Assembly: GCA_023078555.1 (NCBI GenBank)
Contig: CM041200.1
Span: 4,802,936 to 4,866,935 of the forward strand
Length of the DNA: 64,000 nt
From: Ulva prolifera
Taxonomy: Eukaryota; Chlorophyta; Ulvophyceae; Ulvales; Ulvaceae
Direction: 5' to 3'
The notes beneath the pieces were generated by a model. The model had not been told where the DNA came from. It saw nothing but the letters and a program-made list of their open reading frames with translations, and did not search any database. Positions 1-12,074 of this stretch are shown here, piece by piece. The number at the start of each line of letters is the position of its first letter. The first letter of the stretch is position 1. The translations under genes were made by a program, and so were the position numbers.

Positions 1-1254
1 CTGTGCTAAGCGAGGTGGTCACGTACGGCCGTTTCGATTCCCCAAAGCGCACGCAAAATCGAACCCATGACCTCCTGAAACGGAGGGGGTAGCTTTTAAT
101 CCGTCCTCAACCCATTGGACCCTGTTCTTAAAGGGGCCCAAACCGTTGTAGGTCAGCGGTCAATCCACTGCATGGGCTATCCAGGGGAGGATGGGCAACA
201 CAGAGCTGCGTGAGAGTGGCATGCTGCCGGGAGTACTGGCAGGGCCACACTACCTTCTCGGCGGATGGACGAGATGCTCTATGCTTGTCCGCTACAGCTC
301 AGGTCCGAGTCCAGGCGTGTACACCAGAGCCCAGGCAGGTCACAGCAGGTCTTCTCAAGCTGATGAGGACACGTTCAGTGCACCCACTCTCAATTCGCAG
401 ACAGTGTCACGGACACAGATCTGTTTGCATGTGGTGTGCTACAACACAACGGGCGCAAGGTGCTCAAGATATCGCAAATTAGCTCCAGATGGTTTTCTGC
501 ATGTGCTGTCAATCCTGAGAGAGTGTGTGCTAAACCAAACATAATGGAAATTTGATGTCCACCTGAACTCTCAGATTAGAGGCCTTCACAAGCCGTCGTG
601 TTCCAAACATCGCAGATGAAGGACAGGCCAGGAGATGCATGCTGCTGCACATGAGCTCGCGGTCAACAAGATGCTTGACGCGTGCAAGCCAAGCGCTGAG
701 CCTGTCGTGCATCATAGCTCAAGATCAGACGTGAATGCACAGGCCCAGACTGGATACACTAGGCGTCCTCCAGCTGGTGTAGGGAGTGCGTGCAATGCAC
801 CCGCACTGTTTCATGCACCCAACGCAGCATAGGGGGCAACACTGCATTCACGTGTGTTGATTGACAGCATAGCAGGCGCAGTACACAGCCCTGAACAGTG
901 CTGCTGCGCAAGAATGCATACCGCGGGCATCCCCGAGAACATACTTGCAGTGATGGAGATCCTGGCAGTGCAGCGGTGATCAAGGCATGCACCTCGATAG
1001 TCTGTCAAAGACTCACGTTTGTTCCCGTCGAGGCCTGGTGAACACATAAGCTGTGGTGTTGGCTAAACATGCCATACACATACGACAGCTGTTAGGCACA
1101 GTCCAGGGCCTCCTATGGATCATGAAGCGATTGAGGAACGGATATGGACACAAAAATGGAGCATGGCTGTGCATGGAGCTATTCTGACACAGTTCTGTTC
1201 AAGGAACGCTCATAGATTGCACTGCATTGCTGCCCGGATGGTTTTGGATGATTT
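1..1254. other. No gene recognised
   Basis: Short open frames exist on both strands but none resembles a known family or carries convincing splice sites. It lies downstream of the minus-strand ankyrin gene that ends at 1255, so part of it may be that gene's 3' untranslated region. Confidence 0.4.
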
Positions 1255-2935
1255 CTACAATGCGCGAATTCCAAATGCACTTTGTGTCTGTGTGGCTGCC
1301 ATTTTGTCGTCCCACAGCTCGGATTTTTGCTTGAGCTTCCCTTGCTTATGCAATTCTTCCATGTCATATAGGAAGTCTTTCATCTCGCTTGAAATCTTGG
1401 GCTGCGTGACAGGCGCGGTACATCAGGTATTGGGGCAGACAGACACTCGGGCAAGCGCTACATAGACCGCAATGGAGGCGCTTCCAAGAGCATGTGCTGA
1501 ACTGCAGTTGTGCCCACAGTCCAGGCGTTGCTAAGAGTGTCGTGTACTGCAAGCTGCTAAAGGGATCACACCACCATTTTTGCAGTCCGATTGTTTGCAT
1601 TCCTGGCCATCACATCTGCTCCACGTTCACACAGTGCTTTTGCGACGTCCAAATTTCCACACTTGGCAGCGATATGTAACGGCGTGTTACCGGCTTTGTC
1701 CTTGCTGCCAATTGGTATGCCCAAGGCGAGGAGCTCAACGCACAGCTGACAGGTACCTCCCTCAGCAGCACACTTGTGGACGAGAGTCCGTTGCTGATCA
1801 TCGACCACGGCTGCTGGGTCTTGGTGAGTTCGTTTGATGCATGCAGCTGCAGCTTTGGGCAGCCCAGCTTCGACCATGCGCTTGTACTCAATGTCCAGCA
1901 TGTCTAGGACAGACTGCTTGACGACGCCAACCAGGGCCGCAAGTACCATGTCATCCTGTTCGTCACGAGCCTGGCGTGCCATATTTGTTGCATTCGTCCC
2001 GATGTCCGCTCCTGCAGTGATCAGTGCCGCGACAACGGCCTTGCCACCACCTTGCTACATGCAATCCACCCTTTTACTCCAGCCTGGCGAGCCTTTGAAG
2101 GTCCAGTCTGCCTGCACGCCTATGGCAACCAGGACATCAACGCACCTGGGCGACATGCAACGGTGAATGTCCACAGGGTAGGTTTGCATTCACTTTGCTT
2201 CCTGGCAGGCGTGATCCCAGCATCGCAGCGGAGGTGAAGTTATGATTTAGAACAGCAACTTCGAATGCGGTCTGATTTGACGCATTTACGGCAAGAGGAT
2301 CAGCTCCACGCTGCAGTAATGACGCAATGACTGATGTATCACCTGCCTGACATGCTAAATGCAGGGCAGTGTTTCCGTTGTCGTCACAGGCTCCAATGTC
2401 GCACTGTTGACCACCCGAATCGAGATGCCCTGCAGATGCAGCGTGCGTTGCTACCTGACAATCAGGCTGCTCGAGCATACACAGGTCTGGCTTCACTGCT
2501 GCAAGTGCTTGCTTAAGATGTGCAGAGGGCCACTCGAAAGCCTGTGATCATCCCAAATGGCTCCCAGGAATGGCAAAGACTTAGTCACACCAGGACGAAC
2601 AGAAACATTATCCTGCTGCTTGGCAGTCTGAGTGCTATCCATTGAATCTATCAGCGCCCGCAGACCACAGGTCAGCCCAAGAGTGATCGGCACACGCTGG
2701 AGCTGCCAGCAACACACCCCAAACTGGTGGGGCGACTTTTGCTACGTTGCCACATAAGGTGCAGCTCAGTCGGTAGCGGGCCCGAGCGCGCAAACGAATG
2801 GCAAACATCGCCATGCATCGCCCAGGTCTGCGGTTGGCTGTGGCGTGGCGAAGGGTGCTTCGCTCCGCAAGCTGACTATCTGCACAGGCATGCCCGCGAA
2901 CAACACCTGTAGATCAGGGTGCTCATCAAGAATTG
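1255..2935 (-). CDS. Ankyrin-repeat protein, 5' end unresolved
   Basis: Ankyrin repeats are protein-binding scaffolds; the partner is unknown. On the minus strand the exon ending at 2146 carries repeats of the form DNGNTALHLACQAGD and GHSPLHVAQ. An intron (2145-2055) follows, then exon 2054-1575, whose start completes the repeat and which holds a further one (AGNTPLHIAAKCGNLD, ending ERGAD). A second intron (1574-1402) leads to exon 1401-1255, a charged helical tail containing EMKDFLYDMEELHKQGKLKQ and ending in TAG. Phases agree at both junctions. Upstream, about 2537-2147 is open in a compatible frame, and 2935-2800 holds a plausible further exon (LDEHPDLQVLFAGMPVQIVS); no start codon was fixed. 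The gene is arranged head-to-head with the coiled-coil gene starting at 3252. The ankyrin call is firm; the 5' structure is a guess. Confidence 0.7.
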
Positions 2936-3251
2936 CAGAGTCTATGTATCAGAGAGTGGGGCATCTTGGCGCCACGAGCCACTCTCGTCCAGTAACAAAT
3001 GCGATCGTGGTGTGGGGTGCTCAGTCTTGAAGATGGAGTCGGACAAGAGCTCAACAGCATGGGAAGCTCCAGCTGCAGCCACTCGTCTGCGGAGTCATCA
3101 AGCAAGGCTGGGAACAATTGCAGGTGTCGATTCATGGCCCAGATCAGCAGTGGCACCCAATGCAAAGCTGGTGGTCAGCAAAGGAAGGTTTCGGTCACCA
3201 CAGCTTGTCTAGTCACATTACAAGATCTTTCGTATAGAGCCACAGTACATC

Positions 3252-5180
3252 ATGAAGAGTGCTGTTGCTGTTGCCCAGTATGGCACCGTGGAACGCACCA
3301 CGCCACAGCTGGAAGAAGGCTTTGCCGACCTCATGATGGGCATAACGACACCTCGAGGTTCAGCGATCGTGGACGAAGGACTAGACGACGGAACCGATTC
3401 GTCAGTGGTATCGGAGGAATTGAAAGAGGAGCTTCCGCAGGGCGCCCCTGAAAATGCTTCGGGGCTGCAGAGCACTCTTGACGAAATCACCAGGCTCCAA
3501 GTGGACGTATCCGGGATGGAGGCGATCGTCTCTGCGGTCAAGGGTGTGGGGTGTTCAGAACCATTGTTTGGCACAGCACGAACGGTCGAGGCGCACCATG
3601 CAACTGTATCCTCATACAGGTTACTATGACGACCGCACTGTGACCGGGAGAAGGCTCCCCAAGCTTGTGTCACAGGCGGAGCTTCGGAAACGGGCATTGG
3701 AGTTGGCTCAACTTCGTCAGCAGTATGCCATCAACCCAGCAGCTGTGTGTAAAAAACGTACACATCTGGAGGAATCGCCTTTGCCGCAATTCGCCATGTT
3801 CTTCAAAGGCGGACCCGTGTACGTGCACACTTCTCATGACTCCCGGAAGGCTGTGCTTCCTGAGACAGTCTGGCGGCGACTGCACATATTGGGCAGGCGT
3901 TGGCACCATCGCTCCAGCGATGATGACTGGACCCTGGTGTAGGCACAGCCTGCCTATATCTGGCTCCAAGGCGTTCTGTGGACGCCGTGATGCCCAGCTA
4001 GTGAGTTCACATCTTGACAAGGTCCTCCCGGAAGGGGCTTTAGCAGCCAAGTATCGCCTTGCAGCAGGCAGCGCCGATGAAGTCATTCAGCTGTACAACC
4101 ATGTCCGCAATGTGCGAGGAGACTTCAAAGTGGTGGACGTAAGCTTACGTGAGTGCGCTCGGATAGTCTCTGCAAACTGCCTGGATCGAGCCCGGGCGAT
4201 TGACAAGGTATGCAGCCCCAGAGCAGACATGCACAGCACGCTTTGCTTTGGGATGTGCAGACAAGCTAGATTCGTCTGCAACGATGCCCTCATGTGTTGC
4301 TGGTCAACAGGCTCTCAAGAGGGGAGTAGATGGTCAAAGGTCCCGTGATATCATGCAGGTCCGCCAGCGGTACACAGAGGTATTCAATGTCCTGATCTAC
4401 GTGATGTGCATGGAGCATCGAGCTCTGGTGCAGACCAAGCGCTCACATGACAAAATGGCTGCCGAATGGGAGGACTTGGAGCGACAACTACGCGTTGCCA
4501 AGGCTACCGCCACTATGGAGCATCGCATCCGGGAGCAGCAGGCCATAGCAGCAGAGGAAAAGAGCATGCGGCAGGAGCTGGCCACTGCACGCTTACAGGA
4601 GGAGCTGGCTGGGGTCAAGGCAGAGAATTCTGTAAGCCGCTCCTCACCTGCGCCGGTGTTCTGTGCGAGTGCAATTGTGGTCAAGTGGCGGACCATCAGC
4701 AAAGTAGAGCGAGTCGTTCAATGGCACATGGTCGTAGTGCAGATTGCAGGCTACTGATTTCTGCTTTGCAGGCCCTTACAGCGGCTCTGGAATCTGAGGT
4801 CGCAACAGTGCAACAGAAATTGCGATCCCGTGAGGAAACCATGCATTCAGCGCACAAGGACCTGCAGCAGGAGCTGGAGGGCGCCAAGGACGAATCGGCG
4901 GAGCTGCAGCGGAAGCTGCTCGTGGCTGAGCGGCAGCTCGCCCAGTTCAGGAAGCAGGTGTGGTCACCAGCATCTTGTCCAACTTCGCATCTAAGGTGGG
5001 TGTCCGCAACAACCTAAACATTCTGGCAAGTCCAACGCTGACCACATGATAACGCACTGTACAATCACGGTGACGTTGCGGACGAAGAATGTATCAAGTC
5101 TTTCTGTAGAAGCATGTGAACTACGCAGGAACCAGAGGCAGACCTCAGAAAAGATGTCAAGGCAACACAAACTGATGGTA
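3252..5180 (+). CDS. Coiled-coil protein, family not recognised
   Basis: A multi-exon plus-strand gene. Exon 3252-3543 joins through an intron at 3544-3619 to 3620-about 3807. A poorly placed intron follows. The next exon ends at 4207 before a clear GTATGC donor; exon 4311-4631 and exon 4772-4957 follow, with matching phases. The last exon is unsure, perhaps 5110-5180. The middle and end are long charged heptad-like helices (EWEDLERQLRVAKATATMEH; then SEVATVQQKLRSREETMHSA onward), so a coiled-coil or cytoskeletal and scaffold role is likely, but no family was recognised. The N-terminal part (VDEGLDDGTDSSVVSEELKE) is acidic and probably disordered. A TGTAA lies near 5323. The chosen ATG at 3252 is the first in the open frame; an earlier exon is possible. 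Confidence 0.6.
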
Positions 5181-6564
5181 TCGCAACTACATCGAGCCTG
5201 CCGTCTCCCCGCATGCTCATGGAGCACTTGTCTCCCAGGGTTTGACAGCTGCTCTGCTGTGCCATGCTGTCATGTACAATATACGGCAAATGAGCCACAA
5301 TTGTGGAGGCAAGTACAAATTGTGTAAGTCTCAATTTGAACGCCATGCCTCACAAGCGCATGCAGTACGCTGAATATACTAAAGCTACACATTTGTGATG
5401 GCAGTACTGAGTACCAGAGGGGCACAAGCGGCAATTACAGAAGCAAACACCGCGAAAGTATATAGGTGTGACAGCTCTTCAGCAGCTAATGCACGGGCAG
5501 ACTGTCCGAGAGTCTAATCATGACATGCATCGCACAATGTGTCCAAATCACTGCTGACCCCACAGACTGGGAGATAGTGTAGCTCAGGGTTACCTCAGGA
5601 TGGTGTGATGAGCTTGCTACATGACAAACCTGCAGCAGTTACCCGACAGTGGAGAGGATAATGTGTTGGGTGTTACAAACTGCCCACAGTCTGAGAGGAC
5701 ATATGCCCTTTCGTTATCAGCCAGTAATAAGCTTTGCAAACTCACTACCGCACTATGTGGATGACAGAGGGCAACTCAAAAACTGAACATGTGCATTGCA
5801 GCGCGCCGCAGCTTTCAGCTCTGCCCTAGGCAGCCAAATCCACTTTCAGCCATTGTTTCCATTTTGCCTTGCTACGTTTGACCAAATCAGCACGCAGTGT
5901 CTGCAAAATCACATGTCATGCCACGGGTTGTGAAACTTCATAGGGACGTTGTCGAAAAGAAGGAGTGCTACAGGCACAGGCTTCGGGCTTCGGCAGGATA
6001 TAAAGAAGTGCGGCCGCAATGAGACACGGGCAGCCAAAGAGTATAGCATGAGCATGTGACCACAGCTAAGCACATCAAACACAGCATCCACTGATCTGCT
6101 TGGCGATATGTACCTTTCGAGATTCTCTGGCACCCACCTGGCTGGACTACTTGGCGTCATTCGCCAGCTTGGACTGGGCCATCTCCAGGAGGCACCCGGT
6201 CAAATCGCTGCTGAGGGAGAGAAGCAAGGGCAGGTGTCATAGCATCTCTGCGTCCAGGAGCACAGTTCCACTGCAGACCATTCCAGAATTCGAATAGATG
6301 ACTCAAAATACGCCATTGAAATTGATTAGACGGCGATTGTACCAATCCTAAAGTTTCTTACAATTGACAGCACCAGCCTTTGCAGCCCTGATATGTCTTT
6401 CAGTGCAGCTAGCGACAGGACAGGGCTGCATGTGGCCAAAGTGGGGGTTTCGAGACCATGATGACATTGAAGGAACGCCATTAGCCTACTTGTAACTACA
6501 CTGACATTCGAAGCAGGAAAATTTCGATGGAAAACGTTCTGCCGGGGCACACATACGGTGGACA
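5181..6564. other. Intergenic; one weak minus-strand frame
   Basis: Nothing firm was found. A minus-strand frame at 5909-6160 (RWVPENLERYISPSRSVDAV near its start) looks more protein-like than its surroundings and could be an exon, but no matching partner exon was found. The TGTAA on the minus strand near 6357-6361 probably serves the ENY2 gene. Confidence 0.3.
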
Positions 6565-6891
6565 TCATGTATCTGGCAATCCGGCCATGAACTCTTTGAT
6601 TCTTGACAGAACTTCTTCCTTGACTGCGCCCGGTACAGATGTTCGCCCTTCTGGTGCAATGATGTGAACGAGCTCTTCTACCGTCAGATTGTCAGCCCCT
6701 CTCTGTTCTACAAGCGCTTTACATCTGTCTTTGAGGGTGTCTCGCCAATGACTGGCTTCGAGCCTTTCGCGTAGCAGTGCTTCGATCTCCGCCTGTTTGC
6801 CACTGGTCTCCAACTGCTCAGGCACAACCGCACTGAGGTCAGAGCTCAGACATTTCAGGCATTCCATGGACGTTCGATGCATGGGCTGCAT
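6565..6891 (-). CDS. ENY2: ENY2/Sus1-family SAGA and mRNA-export factor
   Basis: ENY2 (Sus1 in yeast) is a small helical protein of the SAGA deubiquitinase module and of the TREX-2 mRNA export complex, acting in the nucleus and at the nuclear pore. The 108-residue product shows the family's full core, from EIEALLRERLEASHWRDTLK through CKALVEQRGADNLTVEELV to the end-helix pattern IAPEGRTSVPGAVKEEVL; animal ENY2 is about 100 residues. The frame reads without interruption to TGA at 6565. The N-terminal 35 or so residues are not conserved; the true start may lie in an upstream exon, or at a Met near residue 4 or 9. It stands alone, divergent from the plus-strand gene beyond it. Confidence 0.88.
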   Translation of the reverse strand: MQPMHRTSMECLKCLSSDLSAVVPEQLETSGKQAEIEALLRERLEASHWRDTLKDRCKALVEQRGADNLTVEELVHIIAPEGRTSVPGAVKEEVLSRIKEFMAGLPDT

Positions 6892-7375
6892 GTGAGCATG
6901 GTCACACAGACCGATGTGATGTCAGAAGTCATCTACTGTGGTGTAGGTGTGGGACGTGCAGTCAAACTGGGTTAGCTGCATGGCCGCGCCCTGTGTGGAC
7001 TGCAGATCTTTGACAGCAGAATGCTCTGACTTCGACTACTGCGAGAACTTGAATTATCAGAGGCCACCTTATGTAAAATGTCTTCTTCTTTTGCACCTCT
7101 GCTCTCCATGTCGTCCAGCTGGCGCAAGCCAGTACTCACATGCAGGCTGTAAATGGAATGTCTTGACCTACACAGACGCAAGGTGCTGAACACTCCACGG
7201 ATTTGTGCCTCAGCAACTCCTTGCTGAACATGTCTGAGCATGTCTCAGTCAGACGGACGCCACTGAGGTACTACTCTGTGGCGAGCGCCTGTGGCGCATC
7301 CCGTGATCTCAACGGTGCCTCGGGAAGGATGAAGTCGCGATAGGCCGGTATAGGTGAGTCGGATGCCTCCGAGTC

Positions 7376-8875
7376 ATGTACAATGCCGCGCAACGTGCAG
7401 CAGGGCGAAGTGCCATGGTGGCAGGAACTCTTGTGACAAGATACAGATGGCGGTACAGACGCTGTCAAGATGGCATTGTCAGCGTGCATTGGGAACAACG
7501 AGACCTCCCTGTTGTGCACGCCGCAGACAATGCGAACAGTGTCATGATAACGCATGTAGTTGAAGAAATAGAGCACGTGTATGAAACAGTGGAGGCTTGC
7601 AAGGATTGCGCAGAAGATCTTCGCGATGCATACGTTTGCCTGAAGCGTCTGAATAAGGTGCAACCCGATCATGTTCCAATTGTCTACGAGTAAGTCAGAG
7701 TAGCATGCTTAAGCGAATTATGTGCTTATTGCGTACCGATGGTACGCTAACAGACCTCCGGTCGACCATGCACCGATTGTCACACGTCAGTGCTGTGAGG
7801 AGGTCATCGCGTCCCGATGATCAGCCACCAGTCTATTCCCTTGTGAGTCTTCAAGTGAGTATCCGTTATAATCATATACATGGTGATCGAAAGTTCTGCT
7901 TGTTTGCAGGGCATGGGTCCGACTGTAGCGCAAGAGCATGCGCCCTTCCCAGGCAGCAACGTGTGCTCCCTGCCAGGTGGTCATATGGTGGCACGCCCAC
8001 CTCGATCATTCGAGTACAGTAGATTCGTCTTCTGTGGTCATTGCTGCATGGCTAGGCACTGTTATGTGCTCCGTATGTCAGCTGTTCGTTACTGTAGGTG
8101 ACATTTGAAGAGGCCCAGGAAGACAAACAAATTGCAGAGATCGAGCGCAAGCTTGGAGAAAATGTGCGCTGTCTTTAGCAGTATGCAATTCGAATGTAGT
8201 TTTTTTCGAATTTCATCGTTTCGCGGTGCATGCCCCAGACTGTGTGATTGTATTGTTTGACATCAGTGAGTGAATTCTTGCACATGTGGACCTCTCGCAC
8301 CATCATAGCTTGATCAATGCCTCCATAACTGACCTGTTCGCTGTTGAATAGGTCATCTCCGACTTGGAAAAGTCAGTTGCGGCCAGCGACTTTGCAGAGA
8401 AGTTGCGTGTGGCACGTGAATGTCCTCATGAAAGCGGGGGAACGGAAGAGCTGGATGCAGCAATGGGTCCACTAGGTACCTGGGCAGTAGTTGACAAAGC
8501 AGATGCTGTGGACGCCATGGCTGCATACCTGGCAGCGTGGTTATCTCAGACGCCTGAGGCCCAGAATTTGGACCCGCGGCAGCTGCAGGCAGCGCTACTC
8601 AACAGCATAAAGGTCAGTCACATATCTTTGGGCTGATGATCTCAATGTTTCCTTTGCAATAAGGCTGTCACAGCGTTTGCGTTGCTCTCATCATAACTGT
8701 GTTGCAGGAGCTGAAGAAAAGCAGATTTCGGCAGCTGCTGATGTGGGGAAAATATGCGTACCGTGGTGCTGCATTTACCTACAGCGCACTGATGATGTAT
8801 GAGAATCCATGGCTAGTGCGCGCCGTCGTGACTACGCTATGGTCAGCGGGCGCCGTAGTGATGCAGATGCTCTGA
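7376..8875 (+). CDS. Conserved-looking protein of unknown family
   Basis: A multi-exon gene with no family recognised. Exon 1 ends at 7689 before GTAAGT and contains EEIEHVYETVEACKDCAEDL. Exon 7791-7854 follows in phase, then exon 7910-about 7970. A short exon of about 8112-8163 holds KQIAEIERKLGEN, then exon 8352-8612 and last exon 8708-8875. The C-terminus (WGKYAYRGAAFTYSALMMYE, then LVRAVVTTLWSAGAVVMQML) is hydrophobic and may enter or lie on a membrane; the middle has acidic helices. The ATG at 7376 is the first in the open frame but the first 60 codons look weak, so the start is uncertain. A TGTAA stands at 8957-8961, 82 bases past the stop. Confidence 0.6.
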
Positions 8876-9340
8876 CTGATCAAGTGCAGTGATTGGTGAA
8901 GGTGCTTCAAGATGCATGTTCGACCTCCCGAGATGATCAGTTTTGCCGTGTGCAAGTGTAAACAAGACCTCGTCGTGTGCATGTTGTGAGACATACTCAG
9001 TGTGCTGGTCAATACACAGAGACAGTGTTCTCCTTGAATGCCAAGGGATCAATGCAAACACATACTTCTGCCAATACTGCGCAGCCTCAAATAGCTGATA
9101 ACTCGTCAGTCACATCATCAGTGCTGCAAAGCGTTTCTGCTGTACGTAGATGTTATGCGAGGGCGTTGTGGCGACGGGTGGTCTTGCATGTGCCAGCATG
9201 AATTCGTTTGTGGAGCCATTGCGGTACAGTCTTGCGATGGATTGGACTTCACATGATTTGTGAGCGTGTAGCACTGTGAAAGCGTGTGCTTGCGACTCTC
9301 TGAATTCTGCGATCTGTGGCCCGTCGTTGCTGTTTTCAAC
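8876..9340. other. Intergenic region before DAPB
   Basis: Holds the TGTAA poly(A) signal of the upstream gene (8957-8961) and presumably the DAPB promoter and leader. No TATA box or other motif was convincing. Confidence 0.4.
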
Positions 9341-11082
9341 ATGAGTTCGCGCGCATTCGCAGCGGACCGCGTCTCATGCAAACGCATGTATGCAGACTCC
9401 GCAAGACAGCGCAAATCCAGGATGTTACTCGTGCGTGCTGGCCCTCCAGTGATGGTGAACAGCTGCACAGGTAAAATGGGGCATGCCACCGCTGAGGCAG
9501 TTGTTCGGGCCGGGCTAGAGCTCATTCCTTATACGTTCTGTGGAACGTCCCAAGGGGTAGCTGTTGGTAGTATCGGGGTCTCTGGCGTTCCAGTAGAGCG
9601 AGTCAGTGCTGAGCGGAGAGACCAGGTTCGCTCCAAGGTTGCATGTATCAGCAGATGGCTTCTAACAGCGGTGCTGATAGACCACATTACCGCACCCTGT
9701 CATTCCTGTCCCGTCACGTCAGTTGTGTATAGCATCTCGCAGTCATCGACACATGTTTCTGCTGGTGCGGCATCGTCGCTTGTACACCCAAAGTTGATTG
9801 ATGCGTGATAGTGCAGCGACCGTTCTGCTGTGATGGCACACCATCACTTGAGCATGAAGCTCAGTCGTTGTTCTGTTCTCCGCTTCAGTATGGGCATCGT
9901 GGCAAGTGCGCGTCCCATGCTATGCGCAGCATGTGTATGCAGCCTCAGCTGTCCGTTTCTGGGCCATCGTATGCATTGTATACTTGATCTGCTAGCGTGC
10001 ATAGCTGATGTCGGTGGATCGGGGATATGTTCGCGTACCCGTGCTGCGCATCAGCGATTTGCATCCTCAAAGCAATTGATGGCGTAGATTGCAGCCTCAA
10101 CCATGCCAGATGCCTCGACAACCTATGTAACAACCAGCCCGTACGAGGTGGGGCATGCAACGCACAGCCCCTTTTACATTTCCGCCTCACACGAATCTTG
10201 CCCTGATGACTTGCAGTGCACAGGCCTGCAACATTGACATGCTGTGATGGCTACAGGTGATGCGCGAGGTGCTGGCAGAGCATCCAGACATGATCATAAT
10301 AGACTACACATTGCCAATGGCTGTAAATGACAATGGTAGATTCTACAATGAGCATGGCGTACCTTTCGTTATGGGGACGACCGGGGGAGATCGGGAAGCG
10401 CTCTTACAGGCTACAGAGGGTGCTGGCACATACGCCGTGATTGCACCTCAGATGGGCAAGCAGGCATGTTCTCCACAAATAAACCTCCACATGCTGTGTA
10501 CATACACTATTTCGCCGCACTGCTGGCAGCCTGAGGCATAGAAAAGCATCCGGCAGGCACACCTCCTGTAGCGCGCTACAGACTATGAGGTGTTAGTGAG
10601 TGAGCTGGGCTCACACCTGGATTTCGATGGTACAGGTTGTCGCGTTTCAAGCCATGATGGAAATGATGGCTGCGAACTTCCCGGGAGCGTTTCAAGGATA
10701 CACGCTTGAGGTGCTAGAATCACATCAGCGGACCAAGGCGGACACATCGGGCACAGCGAAAGCGGTCGTGCAGTCCTTCCAAGATCTGGGGCTGAAAGAC
10801 TTCACAGTTGAGAAGATCCAGAAGGTTCGAAACCAGGCTGATCAGGTCAACAAGATGCATGTGCCCGAAGATTACTTGGACGGCCACGCGTTCCATACAT
10901 ACCGCCTGAAGTCGCCAGATGGTACTGTTTCATTCGAATTCCAGCATAACGTATGTGGGAGAACAATTTATGCTGAGGGCACTGTCGACGCTGTCTTGTT
11001 TCTGCACTCGAGGATCCAGGAGTCGAATGATAAGAGAGTCTATAACATGATTGATGTGTTGCGGGCCGGATCAATGAGGTGA
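9341..11082 (+). CDS. DAPB: 4-hydroxy-tetrahydrodipicolinate reductase, plastid type
   Basis: Reduces 4-hydroxy-tetrahydrodipicolinate with NAD(P)H in the diaminopimelate route to lysine, in the plastid. Exons 9341-9625, 10257-10463 and 10636-11082 give 312 residues. About 36 residues of transit peptide (MSSRAFAADRVSCKRMYADS at the start) precede the nucleotide-binding loop VNSCTGKMG. Plant-type family signatures follow: IIDYTLPMAVNDNGRFY, VPFVMGTTGGDR, APQMGKQ, then ESHQRTKADTSGTA with the expected His and Lys, FEFQHNVCGRTIYAEGTVDA and the end NMIDVLRAGSMR. Intron 1 (631 bases) is GT-AG. Intron 2 (10464-10635) starts with GC directly after the codon for Gln in MGKQ, and no GT donor keeps the frame. 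TGTAA stands at 11141-11145. Confidence 0.95.
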
Positions 11083-12074
11083 TAGGCCATGTTAATATTT
11101 TTTCTGTGAGGAACAAGTGGATGCGAAGACTGACTATGCATGTAAATTGCTTTGAGCAGCTGCAAGGATCTAGTGACAGATGAGTTCAGGGTGAACGAAT
11201 TCGTGCTCATGAAAAGGTCGCACTGAACACGGGAGCTTGCACCTGGTGAGTTGCAACCCGTGGCTGCTGCTGCTTGTGGCGATGCAGCCATGCGCGGTTC
11301 TCTGCGCTTGCCCTGTCCTGATGGATGCGGGGTGGCTACAAGTGATATGTGCATCCGCAGCGTGAGTTGTGCATCCGAGTTAGGCGATGCGATCTGCATG
11401 CAAATTTCTGACTCCGTCTCGATGCCACTTAACGCTCTGATGACAACACTATCCATCAATCGGGTGTGGGATGGCTTGTTGTCAGTCGTCGTCCTGCATT
11501 CGATCGCATTCAAGGCTGCCTTGTAACGGCAGCGGGTTTCCCGTACTTTGAAGCGCTCATCCGCACGATGGACCAGTGTGACATGTAAGTGACACACGTT
11601 TGTTGAAGGCTGCTATCCAATAAGCTTGCTCTTCCCTGCATTTCATTCATTGCTCTTCATTCGGAGCGCTTCAGTTTCTTTGAAGATCCGCGTGAAACAG
11701 CTCGCAGGCATAACTCCAAGGCCCCGAACTGGTGGAAACCTCTCGCTTGAAGACGCGGTATGGCTCCGCTACAGCGCTGTCGATTCGAGGGTGGCGTCGT
11801 TGCCGTTGTTGTGTGAATGACGCATGTGTGCATTGTCAACGGAATAGAACAAGTGTGCAGCGTCCACATTGCAGCGGCCGCGATGTGCCCTTGATGATGT
11901 GGCATGCTATTGCATGTCTCGTTTGAGCAAGCTCTATAGCCAGCTGGATATCGCCACATGAACGTGTTGCAGCCTCGCGGCCTCGTTGCGATCGCGCATG
12001 CAGCGGCAGACCTGCCTTTGGCACCGTTGTTCATGCAAAAATTCTGATTGCAGGCGCTCAAGAGGGCAGGTCGT
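11083..12074. other. Intergenic region, DAPB tail and kinase leader
   Basis: The first part is DAPB 3' untranslated sequence with TGTAA at 11141. A pyrimidine-AG at 12051-12052 just before the kinase start suggests a leader intron. A 185-codon minus-strand frame (11040-11597) overlaps the end of DAPB and looks accidental. Confidence 0.4.

Noticed and set aside
11040-11597. 185-codon minus-strand frame
   Set aside because: Overlaps the conserved end of DAPB and its 3' region, and shows no family pattern or splice partners.
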